From Vicia villosa (Eukaryota > Streptophyta > Magnoliopsida > Fabales > Fabaceae), in NCBI RefSeq assembly GCF_029867415.1, contig NC_081183.1, forward strand, positions 68,958,980 through 69,022,979: 64,000 nt of DNA, written 5' to 3'. The notes under the pieces are model-generated. The model saw only the letters and a list, made by a program, of their open reading frames with translations, was not told where the DNA came from and ran no database searches. Numbering within the stretch: the first letter of the stretch is position 1; each line of letters begins with the position of its first letter. The translations under genes and the position numbers were made by a program. This document shows, in pieces, positions 19,851-30,560 of the stretch.

Positions 19851-20433
19851 TTAACTACCGCACCAGAGCTAATCACGTCATTGCTACAAGTCGTACTCTT
19901 TCCTTCCTTCGATTCATGCTGATTGTTGTGGTTTGTCTTGACCAAATTGTTAGAAATGGTGGAGTGGTATTCTTGATTTGATTGTGTGTTGTTATGGCTT
20001 TTATGATAAACTTTTTTAGATGATGGGCCGACACAGTGTATTTTCATGGATAAGAAAATGAAAACAGGTTGCTAGTAAGAGAAGAAGAAAAAATAGATTC
20101 TCTTCCTTCAAAAAAATTTGCCATTGAATTATTTAGTAAAAAAAATACCAAGAAATAATCTTTGTACATATTCAATCTATTTTCATAATAATTTTATTTT
20201 TGTGTGCAAATAATACGATGGGTGAGTTTCAAATTCGCTACATCTTCGAATTGTTCGACTCTTGATGTCGTATCAATCAATTATTCAAAACAAGATAATT
20301 TAAATTCATGCAAATTGGTTTATGCCTAGAGCAATAATCAAACGTTATCGCTAAAAATATGGTAAATAAGTCGAATTTCTTCGCCTCGAGCGAATTAATT
20401 CTAATAAGGATAACTCTTTTTTCAATCGATCCC

Positions 20434-20486
20434 CCGAACTACGAGGCTCTGATTTCTCTCATCTTTTGATGGAGATGCGTAGGCAC
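20434..20486 (+). other. LTR hairpin cassette, copy 2
   Basis: CCGAACTACGAGG, CTCTGAT, the stem TCTC(T)CATC/GATGGAGA around TTTT, then TGCGTAGGCACATGG. The stem is eight pairs with one bulged T, the longest of the copies. Confidence 0.65.
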
Positions 20487-20774
20487 ATGGTAGCGAAACC
20501 AAGGCGAGTCACCTAATAAACAAACCTGAGTCAAATTTCTTCGCCTCGATCGAATTAATTCTGATAAAGATCAAGATTCTTTATCAAGACTCAATCAACC
20601 CACCTACCCTTTAGTCTTAGGATTTTTAATTTTGTTTGATGTTTCTATTATTTTTTTCGATGGATATTTATACATTTATTTCGTTATTTCTGTTCTATAT
20701 ATATAATTATCATTTTATTATACTTGTTGATGGGATTATATATGTATATTTTATAAACCTTAAGTGTATGAGTT

Positions 20775-21095
20775 ATCATTAAGACTAGAGGAGACTTGCA
20801 TCGCCTACGAGTCTTATTGATAATTCCACTCAGAGTGGGTTAAATACCCGGAAATGTTCGAGACGAGGCTTGACTTTGTCGAGGGCAGGACTTGGTATTT
20901 AGCTGATCTCTCTGGGAACCTACCCCTAAAATTCGAACCTCATGGGTAAACGATCCTTCTAAAATCCAAAGAGACAAAAAGTCTCGGAGGCTACGAGGGA
21001 TCCCATGAGACCCTTTTAGAACCACCTATGGGAAGGGTAGACTACCTTACGCCATCATATTGAACCTACGAACCTAGGACTCTATGATTTATGTT
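20775..21095 (+). repeat. Conserved Ogre-like leader, copy 1
   Basis: About 300 bp closely similar to 55185-55495, with phrases such as CTACGAGTCT, CGAGGCTTGACTTTGT, CTGATCTCTC and AGTCTCGGAGGCTACGA in the same order. It includes the palindrome CCACTC-A-GAGTGG. Reading frames on both strands are interrupted in one copy or the other, so it is treated as non-coding. Confidence 0.75.
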
Positions 21096-21139
21096 TTTCT
21101 TATTACCATAAATGCGTTTCAATGCTTTACTAACCCTTT

Positions 21140-22270
21140 CCCTAGCCTGTAGGGTTTTCTTTTCAGAAGAGCGTGTTCTTCCCACGAAGGACACTTTCAT
21201 TAACGCACGTGGATTGGCCTCTCGATGGCCATGAGATCTAGTGATTGTCTTGAACGGTCACCATGTGCCCGCTCCCACGCACTCCCTAGCCTGTAGGGAT
21301 TTTCTTTTTATGTCTTTTTATTTTTATAACGACGTGTCCTTCCCACGAAGGACATCTTCATTAATGCACGTCAATTGGCCTCTAGATGGCCATGAGATCT
21401 GGTGACTGTCTTGAACGGTCACCATGTGCCCACCCCCACGTACTCCCTAGCCTGTAGGGATTTTCTTTTTATGTCTTTGTATTTTTATAACGACGTGTCC
21501 TTCCCACGAAGGACATCTTCGTTAATGCACATCAATTGGCCTCTAGATGGCCATGAGATCTAGTGACTGACTTGAACGGTCACCATGTGTCTGCTCCCGC
21601 GCATCCCCTAGCTTGTAAGGTTTTGGATTTCGATTTATACATCTTTCATCCCTAGCCTGTAGGGATTCCACTTCGTCCAACATTGTTCTTAGATAGGTTG
21701 TGTTCTTCATAAGGAACCTTCCCATGAAGGACATCTTCATTAATGCACGTCGATTGGCCTCTAGATGGCCATGAGATCTGGTGACTGTCTTGAACAATCA
21801 CCATGTGCCAGCTCCCGCGCATCCCCTAGCTTGTAGGGTTTTGGATTTTGGTTTATACATCTTTCATCCCTAGTCTGTAGGGATTCCACTTCGTCCAACA
21901 TTGTCCTTAGATAGGTTATGTTCTTCATAAGGAACCTTCCCATGAAGGACATCTTCATTAATGCACGTCGATTGGCCTCTCGATGGCCATGAGATCAAGT
22001 GACTGTCTTGAACGGTCACCATGTGCTTGCTCCTGCGCGTCACCTGACTTGTAGGACTTGGATTTTCGTCTATACATCTTCCATCCCTAGCCTGTAGGGA
22101 TTCCACTTCTTTCATCATTATCCTCAAAAGGTTGTGTTCTTAGTAAGGAACCTTCCCACGAAGGACATCTTCGTTAATGCACATCAAACGACCTCTAGAT
22201 GGCCATGAGATTTGGTAACTGTCTTGAACGGTCACCATGTGCTATATCCCACATACTCCCTAGTCTATAG
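21140..22270 (+). repeat. Six-unit tandem array of 160-221 bp units
   Basis: The anchor GGCCTCT(A/C)GATGGCCATGA or its variant recurs near 21212, 21379, 21539, 21753, 21974 and 22189 (spacings about 167, 160, 214, 221, 215). Each unit has CCTAGCCTGTAGGG, CCTTCCCACGAAGGAC and, in most copies, GTGACTGTCTTGAACGGTCAC, each an inverted repeat. Open frames on the minus strand merely echo the unit. It lies between the leader and the gag remnant and is absent at the same place in the 51946 element. Confidence 0.88.
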
Positions 22271-22600
22271 GGATTTCTATTGGTATGTCATAACATTTAT
22301 CTTGTAATGATTTCATTGGGTCTAATGCCGTCTCTAAACCCGTATAGGCTATCCTTAGGGTTATACCTACCATACGTCTGCATTGCATTGCACATAAGGA
22401 GGTCTAACATACACTGGAAAAAAGGAGTCTTCTGCATACCCATGCATCCGCATTTTCATTTTCATACATTCATACGTTTGCACTTACATTTCTACATGCG
22501 CCCTTATCCATCCTTGCTATGCTAGCTGATTTTCCGAGACTCTCGAAGAAACTCGAAAAAGGTCCTGAACTATGGAGAGAGTAGAATTAATTATTAGAGA
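22271..22600. other. Unassigned segment between array and gag remnant
   Basis: Contains CATTGCATTGCAC and CATACA-rich phrases comparable with the ATCATGCAT-rich stretch before gag at 55540-55640. No gene. Confidence 0.35.
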
Positions 22601-22960
22601 TTCAAATGAGCTTGGTTCTACAAGAAGAAAAGGACGCCCTTCACCGTACAAGATACATGCCTGCCTACGACTTGGATGTTGGGATTTATGAAGGATCTTA
22701 TCAACAAACAAGAAAAGGCAAAAGAGGTTCATCTAAGGAAACTCATGAAGTTCCGGGTGAAGAAAACCCGCCGCTAAGATTTATGACAGGATTTGGTCCT
22801 TCGAAGGATAGGTCATACTCACACTCCGCTAAGAGGACTACCCAATGCCACGAGGAAGGCTTACACGCCTCAGATATCATTTACGCATATACATACGAAA
22901 GACGATTGCCTATGTCTTCGCCTCAAATTCTGTTCTCATCGAAGATTCCCCTATGCTAAG
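22600..22960 (+). pseudogene. Gag N-terminal remnant of the Ogre-like element
   Basis: Across two frames it matches the gag at 55757: QEKAKEV in one frame, then GEENPPLRFMTGFGPSKDRS in the other, compared with KEKAKEV and DENPLLGFVLGFGPAKDR. One frameshift separates them, and everything after roughly residue 100 of gag is missing. The capsid and zinc-finger regions are gone, so it cannot function. Confidence 0.7.
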
Positions 22961-22989
22961 ATCAATTTCTCAGCAAACATAATTGGTAT

Positions 22990-23880
22990 GCCCAAGGAGA
23001 GTTAGAGGTCACCCTTTACTTCTACAAGTCACAGAACTAAGAAGTAAAACAAAGTCATGGGATTAACAAAGGAGATTATCCCTAGAATTAATAGGTGTTT
23101 ATCATGTCAAAATTGCAACCCCTATGATCGCTAAGTGTTACCATGTATAAGCGTTGTACCTTCCAACTTACAATTCTAATAAAATAATCATGCATGTTTT
23201 GGAATTTATTCATTCCCTTCGCTCTTGCATTACTACGACTTTCCATTTTAACTCTTCGATTCTATTTCAACTTGCCACTTTCAATTATTAACAAACTTAA
23301 AGGAGAATAACGAAATACAAATAACTAAATTTTGCTAAACCAAGCTGATGAGGTAAGGCATTGTTTCAATCCCTAAACAATGGAGAAATAAGGAGATAAC
23401 CCGTAGTCAACCCCCTCGAGCCAGGAGTTGGAGTTTGTTTCTATTTTTCAAATAAACCTTAATTTCAACCAGGGGCAGGGTAGATTTCGATTAATTCAAT
23501 GGTGTATTTTGTGGTCAAGAGAATCAGTCAAGCAAAGAAAAGGTTCAAGCATATCTTCTTCCTCGCGCTCATCGAAGATTGAGGAAGCAATGGAGATAAC
23601 ATTCACAACATCTTCTTCCTCAATACATCATTCGAGATCGAGGAAGCATCAAAGTTTACAAACTAAAGTCAACATGGCAGTCACATTATTCAAAATCCAA
23701 AAAGTAAATTTTCAAAAAAAAAGAATTTCAAAAAAAAAAGCCCACTAAGTCAGATGGAAAACTCCATAGAGAAAACAAAAATTGACTTAGGCAAATATCA
23801 GGGCATCCCAATGGACAAAATTCTAAAGAATTAGCCCATACAAAAATAAGGGATAAAAACAAAAAAAAAAAAAGCAAAAA
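22990..23880 (+). repeat. Ogre-like post-gag tail, decayed copy
   Basis: About 23290-23480 and 23740-23800 align with 57480-57870 (post-gag region of the 51946 element): AGGAGAATAACGAAA, CCTAAACAATGGAGA, CAACCCCCTCGAGCC, GGGGCAGGGTAG, GGGCATCCC. No coding region is visible. Poly-A rich stretches at 23715-23740 and 23863-23885 mark the end. Confidence 0.6.
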
Positions 23881-23904
23881 ACAAAGGATAATCTTGTGAC
23901 TACC

Positions 23905-25909
23905 AGAATTCTCAAACTGCTTTGGCTTTTCATTGCCAAGCTTATCATCAAATCTGATATTGATTGATTCTTCAACTACCAGAGTTTCAGTATTGTATAC
24001 TTTGTAGCCTTTTGAGTGTTCAGACTATCCAAGTAGAAAACACTTTTGAGCTTTAGAATCAAACTTATTCAGATAATCTTTAGTATTTAGAATATAGCAT
24101 ACACATCCAAATGGATGGAAATAAGAAATGTCAGACTTTCTGTTCTTCCACAATTCATAAGGAGTCTTATTTAGAATAGGTCTTATAGAGATTTTATTCT
24201 AAATATAACACGTTGTGTTAATTGCTTCTGCCCAGAAATGCTTACCCATACTGGTTTCATTGATCATGGTTCTGGCCATTTCTTGTAGAGTCCTATTCTT
24301 TCGTTCTACAACTCCATTTTACTGTGGAGTTCTAGGATAATAGAAATCATGGACAATACCATTTTCTTTGAAATAAATTTCAAAGAATCTCTTCTCAAAT
24401 TCGCCACCATGAATACTTCTGACCTTTATGATTTTGCATTCCTTCTCAGATTGAATCTGAGTAGAGAAGTTAAAGAACACAGTATGTGACTCATCCTTGT
24501 GTTTCAAGAACTTTACCCATGTCCATCTGCTATAGTCGTCTACGATGACTAATCCATATTTCTTCCCTCTGATTGATGTTGTTTTGACTGGGCCAAAAAG
24601 ATCAATGTCCAGATGTTCTAGCGGCCTAGAGGAAGAGACAACATTTTTAGACTTGAATGGAGGTTTTGAAAACTTCCCTTTCTGACATGCTTCGCAAAGA
24701 GCATCTGATTTATATTTCAGATTAGGGAGTCCTCTGACCAGATTAAGTTTGTTAATATGAGAAATCTTTCTCAAACTAGCATGACCTAATCTTCTGTGCC
24801 AGACCCACTGCTCTTCACTAACAGACATAAGGCAAGTAACCTTTTGATTCTTAAGATCTAAAAGATCAATCTTATAAATGTTGTTCTTTCTCTTGCCTGT
24901 AAATAGGATTGAGCCATTCTTCTGACTAATAGCTTTACAAGACTTTTGATTGAAGATTATGTCATAACCATTGTCACTTAATTGACTTATGGACAATAAG
25001 TTATGAGCTAATCCATCTACTAAAAGAACATTAGTTATAGAGGGAGAGTTACCAATGCATATGGTTCCAGAGCCAATGATCTTGCCCTTCTGGTTCCCTC
25101 CAAACTTTACTTCTCCAGCAGATTTAAGTTTCAGGCTTTGGAACATAGACCTTCTTCCCATCATGTGTCGTGAGCACCCAGAGTCCAGGTACCATGACAT
25201 GTTTGCCTTTGTCTTTTGAGCCTTGAAGGAGATCTACAACAGGAATTATCTTTTCCTTAGGTACCCACATTCTTTTGGGTCCTTTTGGGTTAGTTCTCCT
25301 CAAGTTCTGATTGAACTGAGGTTTAGCACATGATTTATCATAAGATTTTCTGGTGTGTGCAACATATCTCTTGGTGTGTGTTATGTGGAAACTCTTAGAG
25401 TTAGAGGTGTGCTTAATATCATGAGAATGGCCAAACTTGAACTGTTCATACAAAGGTTTGTATTTGATAATCATCTCATCAACAGGTTCAAGTTTGTATG
25501 GGGTTTCACCCTTAAAGCCTATGCCTATTCTCTTGTTTCCACTTACTCCATATATAATAGAGGCTAGCTGACTTCTGCCTATACCTCTAGATAAGAACTT
25601 TCTGAAACTTAAGTCATATTCCTTCAGAATATTATTAGTACTTGGAATAGACTTTTCTGACCTAGAAGATGATTCAACATCTTTGGATAATTTTAAAACT
25701 TTTTCTTTAAGTTCAGAGTTTTTTATTTCAAACCTCTTAGTTTCAGATTCAAAGAGCTTTTTAAGCATTTTGTATTTGATACTAAGTTGACTTTTAACTT
25801 CCAGAAGTTCAGATAAACTGGAAAAGAGGTCTTCTCTAGTAAGTTCAGAAAATACCTCATCAGAGTCTGAATCAGAAGTAGACTCTTCACCAGTGTCAAT
25901 TGTTGCCAT
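23905..25909 (-). pseudogene. Copia protease-integrase region, broken
   Basis: One frame (25909-25124) contains a charged linker, and a second (25200-24319) starts with the protease motif LDSGCSRHM. Integrase follows: the zinc finger WHRRLGHASL...C..C, a first aspartate in LDIDLFGP, then RSIHGGEFE, where the usual RSDHG aspartate is isoleucine. A stop follows ...YPRTPQ near 24320, but the sequence continues in frame with the region normally holding the catalytic glutamate (ERKNRTLQE). With a missing catalytic Asp, several stops and no RT, this copy is inactive. Confidence 0.85.
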
Positions 25910-25948
25910 CAGTGCTATGTTGGTCTGCTTATCTTCAGAGTCTGACTC

Positions 25949-27006
25949 TTAATCAGAAGAGTCTGAGTCATCCCAAGTAGCCATTAAGCCTTTCTTATTT
26001 TCAAATCTTTTCTTGGGCTTTTCCCTCTGAAGCTTTGGACATTCATTTTTGTAGTGTCCAGGCTCTTTACATTCATAGCACGTCACCTTCTTTTTGCTGG
26101 ATCTTATGTGCTTAAAAGATTCTCCCTTCTCAGGTCTTTTGAAGTTCTTGATGTTCTTGAACTTTCTCTGCTTGCTTTTCCAGAGTTGATTTACTCTTCT
26201 GGATATCATAGATAGTTCGTCTTCTTCGTCTTCTGATTGGTCAGATTCTTCTTCTTCAGCCTGTAAAGTGTTAGTGCATTTTTTATTATTAGATTTTAAT
26301 GCAATAGACTTACTTTTCTTTTGAGGCTCATTTGCATCCAGCTCGATTTCGTGACTCCTTAGGGAACTTATCAACTCCTCAAGAGACACCTCATTCAGAT
26401 TCTTGGCAATCATGATGCAGTCACCATGGGTCCCAATCTTCTGGGTAAGCTTCTGATGATCTTCTTTACATGATCAGCTTTGGTGTAGCCTTTATCTAGC
26501 ACTCTCAATCCAGCAGTCAGAGTCTGGAATCTTGAAAACATTGCTTCAATGTTCTCATCTTCCTCTATCTTGAATGCTTCATATTTCTGGATTAGAGCTA
26601 GAGCCTTCGTCTCCTTTACTTGAGCATTACCCTCATGAGTAATCTTTAATGATTCAAAGATATCACGAGTTATTTCTCTATTTGTTATCTTCTCATATTC
26701 AGCATGAGAGATAGCATTTAGCAATATGGTCCTTTACTTGTGATGATTCTTGAATTCTTTCTTTTAGTCATCACTCATAGCTTATCTTGTGATCTTGACT
26801 CCTCATGCATTCACAGGATGAGTGTAACCATCCAGCACTAAGTCACCATCTTGACAAAGAAAGTAACTTTCAAGTCTATCCTTCCAATACTCAAAGTTTT
26901 CACCATCAAAGACTGGTGGTCTATTGTAACCATTGAAGCTGCTGCTTCCATTGTTACCATTGTTGTTTTGTTCAGGAGTAGGAGTAGATGAACTTGTTTC
27001 AACCAT
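25949..27006 (-). pseudogene. Copia gag, broken
   Basis: Starts at 27006 with a Ser/Asn-rich leader and FDGENFEYWKDRLESYF, the conserved W-containing start of plant copia gag. The frame is interrupted between 26803 and 26724. It then continues with the UBN2-type capsid region (HAEYEKITNREITRDIFESL, MFSRFQTLTAGL) and ends with a zinc knuckle CYECKEPGHYKNEC in the 26413-25949 frame. At least two frame breaks. Confidence 0.85.
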
Positions 27007-27088
27007 TTTGATTTAGTGTTTTTCTCCCTGAATCTTTTGTATAACACGGTTAAGTGCTTGCACCTAGAACCGGCGCTCTGATGCCAAT

Positions 27089-27133
27089 TGAAGGAGTGAA
27101 AAAGACTTAGAAAGGGGGGATTGAATAAGTGTA
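27089..27133 (-). repeat. Copia 5' LTR, inner end
   Basis: The 45 bp between the PBS and the inserted element. Plus-strand start TGAAGGAGTG. It is continued at 39529-40551 after removing the insertion and one copy of GTGTA. Confidence 0.85.
27129..27133. repeat. Target-site duplication GTGTA, left copy
   Basis: Repeated at 39524-39528 on the other side of the gag-only element. Confidence 0.92.
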
Positions 27134-27177
27134 TGTAATACGGTGAACTAACTTTTAAAGAAATGTTGCGGATAGCA

Positions 27178-27187
27178 AGAGTCGCCA
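27178..27187 (-). other. PBS-like copy in the 3' LTR
   Basis: Minus-strand TGGCGACTCT, the same position within the LTR as 36322-36331. Confidence 0.65.
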
Positions 27188-29024
27188 CCGACTTTTATTT
27201 TATCCAATTGGAAAGGTTAAAAGAACAGGAAAATACCTTTGAAAGATTTTGAGTTCGGGGGGTAGGTTATACATAGGGAAGGTGTAAGGCACCCTTTGCA
27301 TCCATGATAATCCATGGGCTCTTAATTGCTTAGCTCGTTTGTTTGTTTGAATTGTTTGAAAAGATTTTGAATAAGTTTGAATAAGAACTTTAGCTTGTAA
27401 ATAAGCGTAGTCTTTTTGAAAAGTTTCTTTGAAAAGAAGTGGGAAAAGGTTTTGAAATTTTGAATTTGAATTGAGCAATCAATTAAAATCTACCTACCCT
27501 AAGTTTGAAAAATCGTTCTTTTAGCTTTTCGGGTGAAAGGGTCTATCCATACCATAAAAGGGCAGGAAGTCTTTCAATTGGATGTTGAAGGGTCATCGAG
27601 AAATCGTTCGCCATAAGACTGTCCCTTGCCATAAAGAGGGCATGTAGTCTAAGGGAAGGATATAATAGTCATTTTATCTTTTAGGCATCATGCGAGGATA
27701 CCTTAGCAATTTGGGACAATCATTTTATAAGGCAACATCGAGGGAGTTTCAATAAGTTTGAAGGCAACATTGCTTTAGGTATCCTCGGAATCGAGGGACT
27801 TGACTATTTTTAGGCAACAAAGTTAAGGCAACAGGCAACAATTAAGGCAACGAGAGGAATTACCCTAAAGGTGTGTGGGTGCAACAATCACGTGCTTTAA
27901 TTCATATAGTTATCTTTTAATTAGTGATGCTAATTCAGTTCAAGGCTTGCACTCCCTAAGATTACTAACCACAGCAGAAAAGTAAAGCAGTTTAAATGTC
28001 CTATGCTATTACAATAAACACCTGCGGGGATAGGAGAAATTAAAAGACGGAAAAATAGAGAGATTAATAATTAGTTTTAAATATCCTTGAACGCTTTGAT
28101 TTTCCTCGAACCCTCGATCGCCCTGAAAATTAACAGAAAAATAATAGAGGGTGAGTGTAGGAAAAGTTCATTGACATTTGAAAGTAAACCCTAAATTAAT
28201 TTATAAGGAAAAATTAATATTTAAATAAAAAGGAGAGATTAGAACTTAGCTTTTGATTGGTAGAGCGCGTAGTCGGAAGATCTTGAGGCAACCATGAAAA
28301 GTAGGCGCGAAGAAGAGAAGTGTTAGTGCATCCACTGAAAATACACAAACCCTACAATTAATTTAACATTTTAAATAATTGTTTAAAAATTAAGAAAATC
28401 GGACGTGCAATTAAATATGACAATTAGTTACATAAAATTAAAAAAAATAAAATGTTTAAATGAAATAAGTTAGAATGAAAAGGAAAAGGTTTTTAAAAAT
28501 GTCAGGGTAAACCTTGATTTTTTAGGGAATGAGATTTTATAAAAAGCGACACTAAGTTAATGGACGACACCTGCCTAAGACACTTATGGTTACTAGGGTT
28601 TTGTTTAAAGTCGAGGCTAAATAATCCTAAAATTAATTAATGGTTATAAACCTAATTAATTTAGAGACTAATCCTAATAATTCTAAAATAATTAAATTAT
28701 TTAAAATTATTTTGATTTAAATAAATTTTGAAAAGAAAGTTAATTTAAAAGAAAGATAACAAATCTTTTAAAAAAAAGGTTTTAGCGTTAAAAGAAAAAA
28801 TAAAAAAATTTAAAGGTAAACCTATTAGAAATAAAATAAAAGAATTAATTTAGAAAACTTAGCGTATGAAATCCGATGCGGTTGGCTTCTGAAGGTCCAT
28901 GATAGTCCTGCAAGCCGGCGGGCGTTGGATCTATAGCTGGGTTGATCAAACGATTCTACTATGAAGGCATATCATAGTCCTTCGCTTGCTGGGCTCACTA
29001 GATCTGTAGCCAGGGCAATCTAAG

Positions 29025-29112
29025 AAAAAATTGGCAAAATTTGTTGAGAGTGGGAATCGAACCCCCTCCCTCACGGGTGAACCTTCATCATGACAACCTT
29101 TCCACTGAGCCA
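29025..29112 (-). other. tRNA-like module a, 3' LTR of gag-only element 1
   Basis: Minus strand: A box TGGCTCAGTGGA (29112-29101), B box GGTTCGATTCC (29063-29053) 49 bp later, a T arm with four of five pairs, then T-runs at 29039-29036 and 29030-29025. It lies downstream of the TATA box, in the transcribed part of the LTR. The other LTR keeps the same boxes at 38253-38242 and 38204-38194. Confidence 0.65.
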
Positions 29113-29763
29113 TGTTGTTTACACCGTAAATGTATGGAACACTAATCAATTTAAACAAATAAACAATTAAAAAAAAGATCAAATTAAAACCAGCGCCAAA
29201 CTGTTCATCTTCTTCATCGATCCTCTTTCTGGGCTCAGAATTACTCTCTTGCGATACCTGCCAATTGTCATCAATAAAAACAAACAAAAAGCCCAGATTG
29301 GTTCTATGCAACCATACGAATCTAACGGGACCATTAATAATGTCTAACTTTGCTTGCATCAATGGTTCCCAATTTGAAGCTTTCGAAACCTAGCAATGGT
29401 GAATCACCATATATGCGCCTAAGCTTCAATTAAACAATACCAATAGCTTGTAAACATCATGTTGAACAATAATGGACAATCAAATTTCGTTTATGATGCG
29501 TAAAATGCTAGAATCCAACATCAAGAAAGCAACAGCAAACCGTGACTTATAGGGAGATCTTCAGCGCGTCTTGATCGATGATGAAGCTCAGGTTCCACTC
29601 ACAAAACTCCAGGGAATCGATTTTGATGTCTGGTTGGCCTGAATCGGACTATATCTCCAAGAACAATTTTGATTTTTTTTCGGCTTAAGGGGGCTCGGTT
29701 ATGTCTTCAGCTGCTTCAAATCCCTATTTTTCTTTTTCGTCCTCTCTTCCTGGGAATCCTGAG

Positions 29764-29771
29764 TACTTATA
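29764..29771 (-). promoter_or_regulatory. TATA box in the 3' LTR of gag-only element 1
   Basis: Minus-strand TATAAGTA(CT), matching TATAAGTACT at 52990 in the LTR of gag-only element 2, each preceded by CCTAATTT. It lies in a 51-bp segment (29752-29802) that is missing from the 5' LTR. Confidence 0.65.
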
Positions 29772-30182
29772 AGTCAGTAAATTAGGTTTACAAAAACTTC
29801 CTCAAATCATCCATTGTTTGAAGATTGAGATTTGATTTCCAAATGATATGGAAATTTTCTAATTATGGTCAATCATATCCCATGATATTCCTGAGCTCCA
29901 AAGAAATCTTTTGTTGCAGCTTTTGAACAATAACAAACATTTAATAATAATAAAAATAAAATTAATAAAATGACCTAAAATTCTAAAAAAAATGACATCT
30001 AAAAAGAAGCTTCGGCTGTTTTTTTTATTTTTTATAATTATTATTTTTCTCTAAAAAACTAATTAAAACTAAATACTAAAAATTTAAAACTAAAAATTGA
30101 GTAAAATTAAATTATGAATAAAAAATCTAAAAACTAATAATAATAAGACTAAAGCTAAACATATAACAATATAACAAAAAAT

Positions 30183-30274
30183 AAAAAAGACAAAATAGTA
30201 GAGGTGGTGGGGTTTGAACTCAGGTCTTTTCACCTATTCAATTCCTCACATTCACTGTATTATCCGCTAGGCCC
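30183..30274 (-). other. tRNA-like module b, 3' LTR of gag-only element 1
   Basis: Minus strand: A box GGGCCTAGCGG (30274-30264), B box GAGTTCAAACC (30221-30211) 53 bp later, T-runs at 30195-30192 and 30188-30183. The stretch GTGAAAAGACCTGAGTTC is shared with the module at 44837 in a different LTR family. It lies upstream of the TATA box. Confidence 0.6.
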
Positions 30275-30539
30275 TTACATTCAAAATAAGTTTGCATTTG
30301 CCAATATATGAAGGGTACGACAATGCTTTTCAATTCGAGTATAGTTGCCAAATGAATCCTAGAGGAAACCCAAGTTTTCAGAAATCTTTTGATCTCATGC
30401 CTTAAAATCCTTTTGAACTACGGTATTAAATTGTATGAATGCCCGTTATGCAAATGACTTAGGGGAGTGTATGCATATGAAATGAGAGACGTGAATAAGG
30501 CAACAACGAAATCATGAGGGTAAATTCTAGGGTATGACA

Positions 30540-30560
30540 ACTGCCCCTTTTCAATCTTCT
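30540..30560 (-). other. Polypurine tract of gag-only element 1
   Basis: Minus-strand GAAGATTGAAAAGGGGCAGT directly before the 3' LTR; nearly the same as GAAGATTGAACAGGGGCAGC before the 3' LTR at 60630. Confidence 0.85.

Larger units (their letters stand above)
19100..20640 (+). mobile_element. LTR-like insertion within the leader
   Basis: Interrupts the AT-rich leader that is continuous in the element at 51946. It contains (AT)12, a (CAA)n-bearing segment with CCGGAACAGCC and similar phrases typical of the transcribed part of Ogre LTRs, and the hairpin cassette at 20434-20486. It lacks recognisable termini. Boundaries are approximate. Confidence 0.35.
17472..23880 (+). mobile_element. Old, deleted Ogre-like element (5' LTR to tail)
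   Basis: Contains in order a 1406-bp 5' LTR, a PBS, a leader, a six-unit tandem array, a gag N-terminal remnant and a tail homologous to the tails of the two gag-only elements. There is no 3' LTR and no pol. About 1.5 kb at 19100-20640 looks like a foreign LTR-type insertion inside the leader. The right boundary is approximate, where copia sequence starts after an A-rich stretch. Confidence 0.65.
23890..27133 (-). mobile_element. SIRE/Maximus-like Ty1/copia element, main part, 3' truncated
   Basis: Minus-strand copia element with gag, protease and integrase but no RT, RNase H or 3' LTR; it is cut off after integrase near 23900. Its 5' LTR starts at 27089 and is split by a gag-only element (27134-39523), continuing at 39529-40551. 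The PBS (complement of about 27069-27086, TGGCATCAGAGC) matches the initiator tRNA-Met type used by copia elements, with one change from the usual TGGTATCAGAGC. Confidence 0.82.
27134..30539 (-). repeat. 3' LTR of gag-only element 1
   Basis: 3406 bp, direct repeat of 36278-39523. In element orientation it starts TGTCATACCC and ends CGTATTACA. It contains two tRNA-like modules, a TATA box at 29764-29771, the GGGTGCC...ACC hairpin (27276-27299) and a PBS-like copy at 27178-27187. ORFs inside it (for example 28946-29362) recur in the other LTR only because the LTR is duplicated. Confidence 0.92.

Noticed and set aside
20840..21025. Minus-strand 61-codon frame resembling one at 55183-55371
   Set aside because: Similarity follows from the conserved leader; starts and ends do not match, and plus-strand frames in one copy have stops.
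21543..22127. Repeated minus-strand peptides (MKMSFMGRFLMKN...)
   Set aside because: They echo the tandem units; the frame shifts and stops between units.
28255..28300. Plus-strand GGTAGAGCGCGTAG resembling a tRNA D arm
   Set aside because: No B box follows and no T arm can be drawn.
28946..29362. 138-codon frame, partly repeated at 38186-38503
   Set aside because: Its repetition is due to the LTR duplication. It overlaps a tRNA-like module and is disrupted in the other LTR, so conservation is not evidence of coding.
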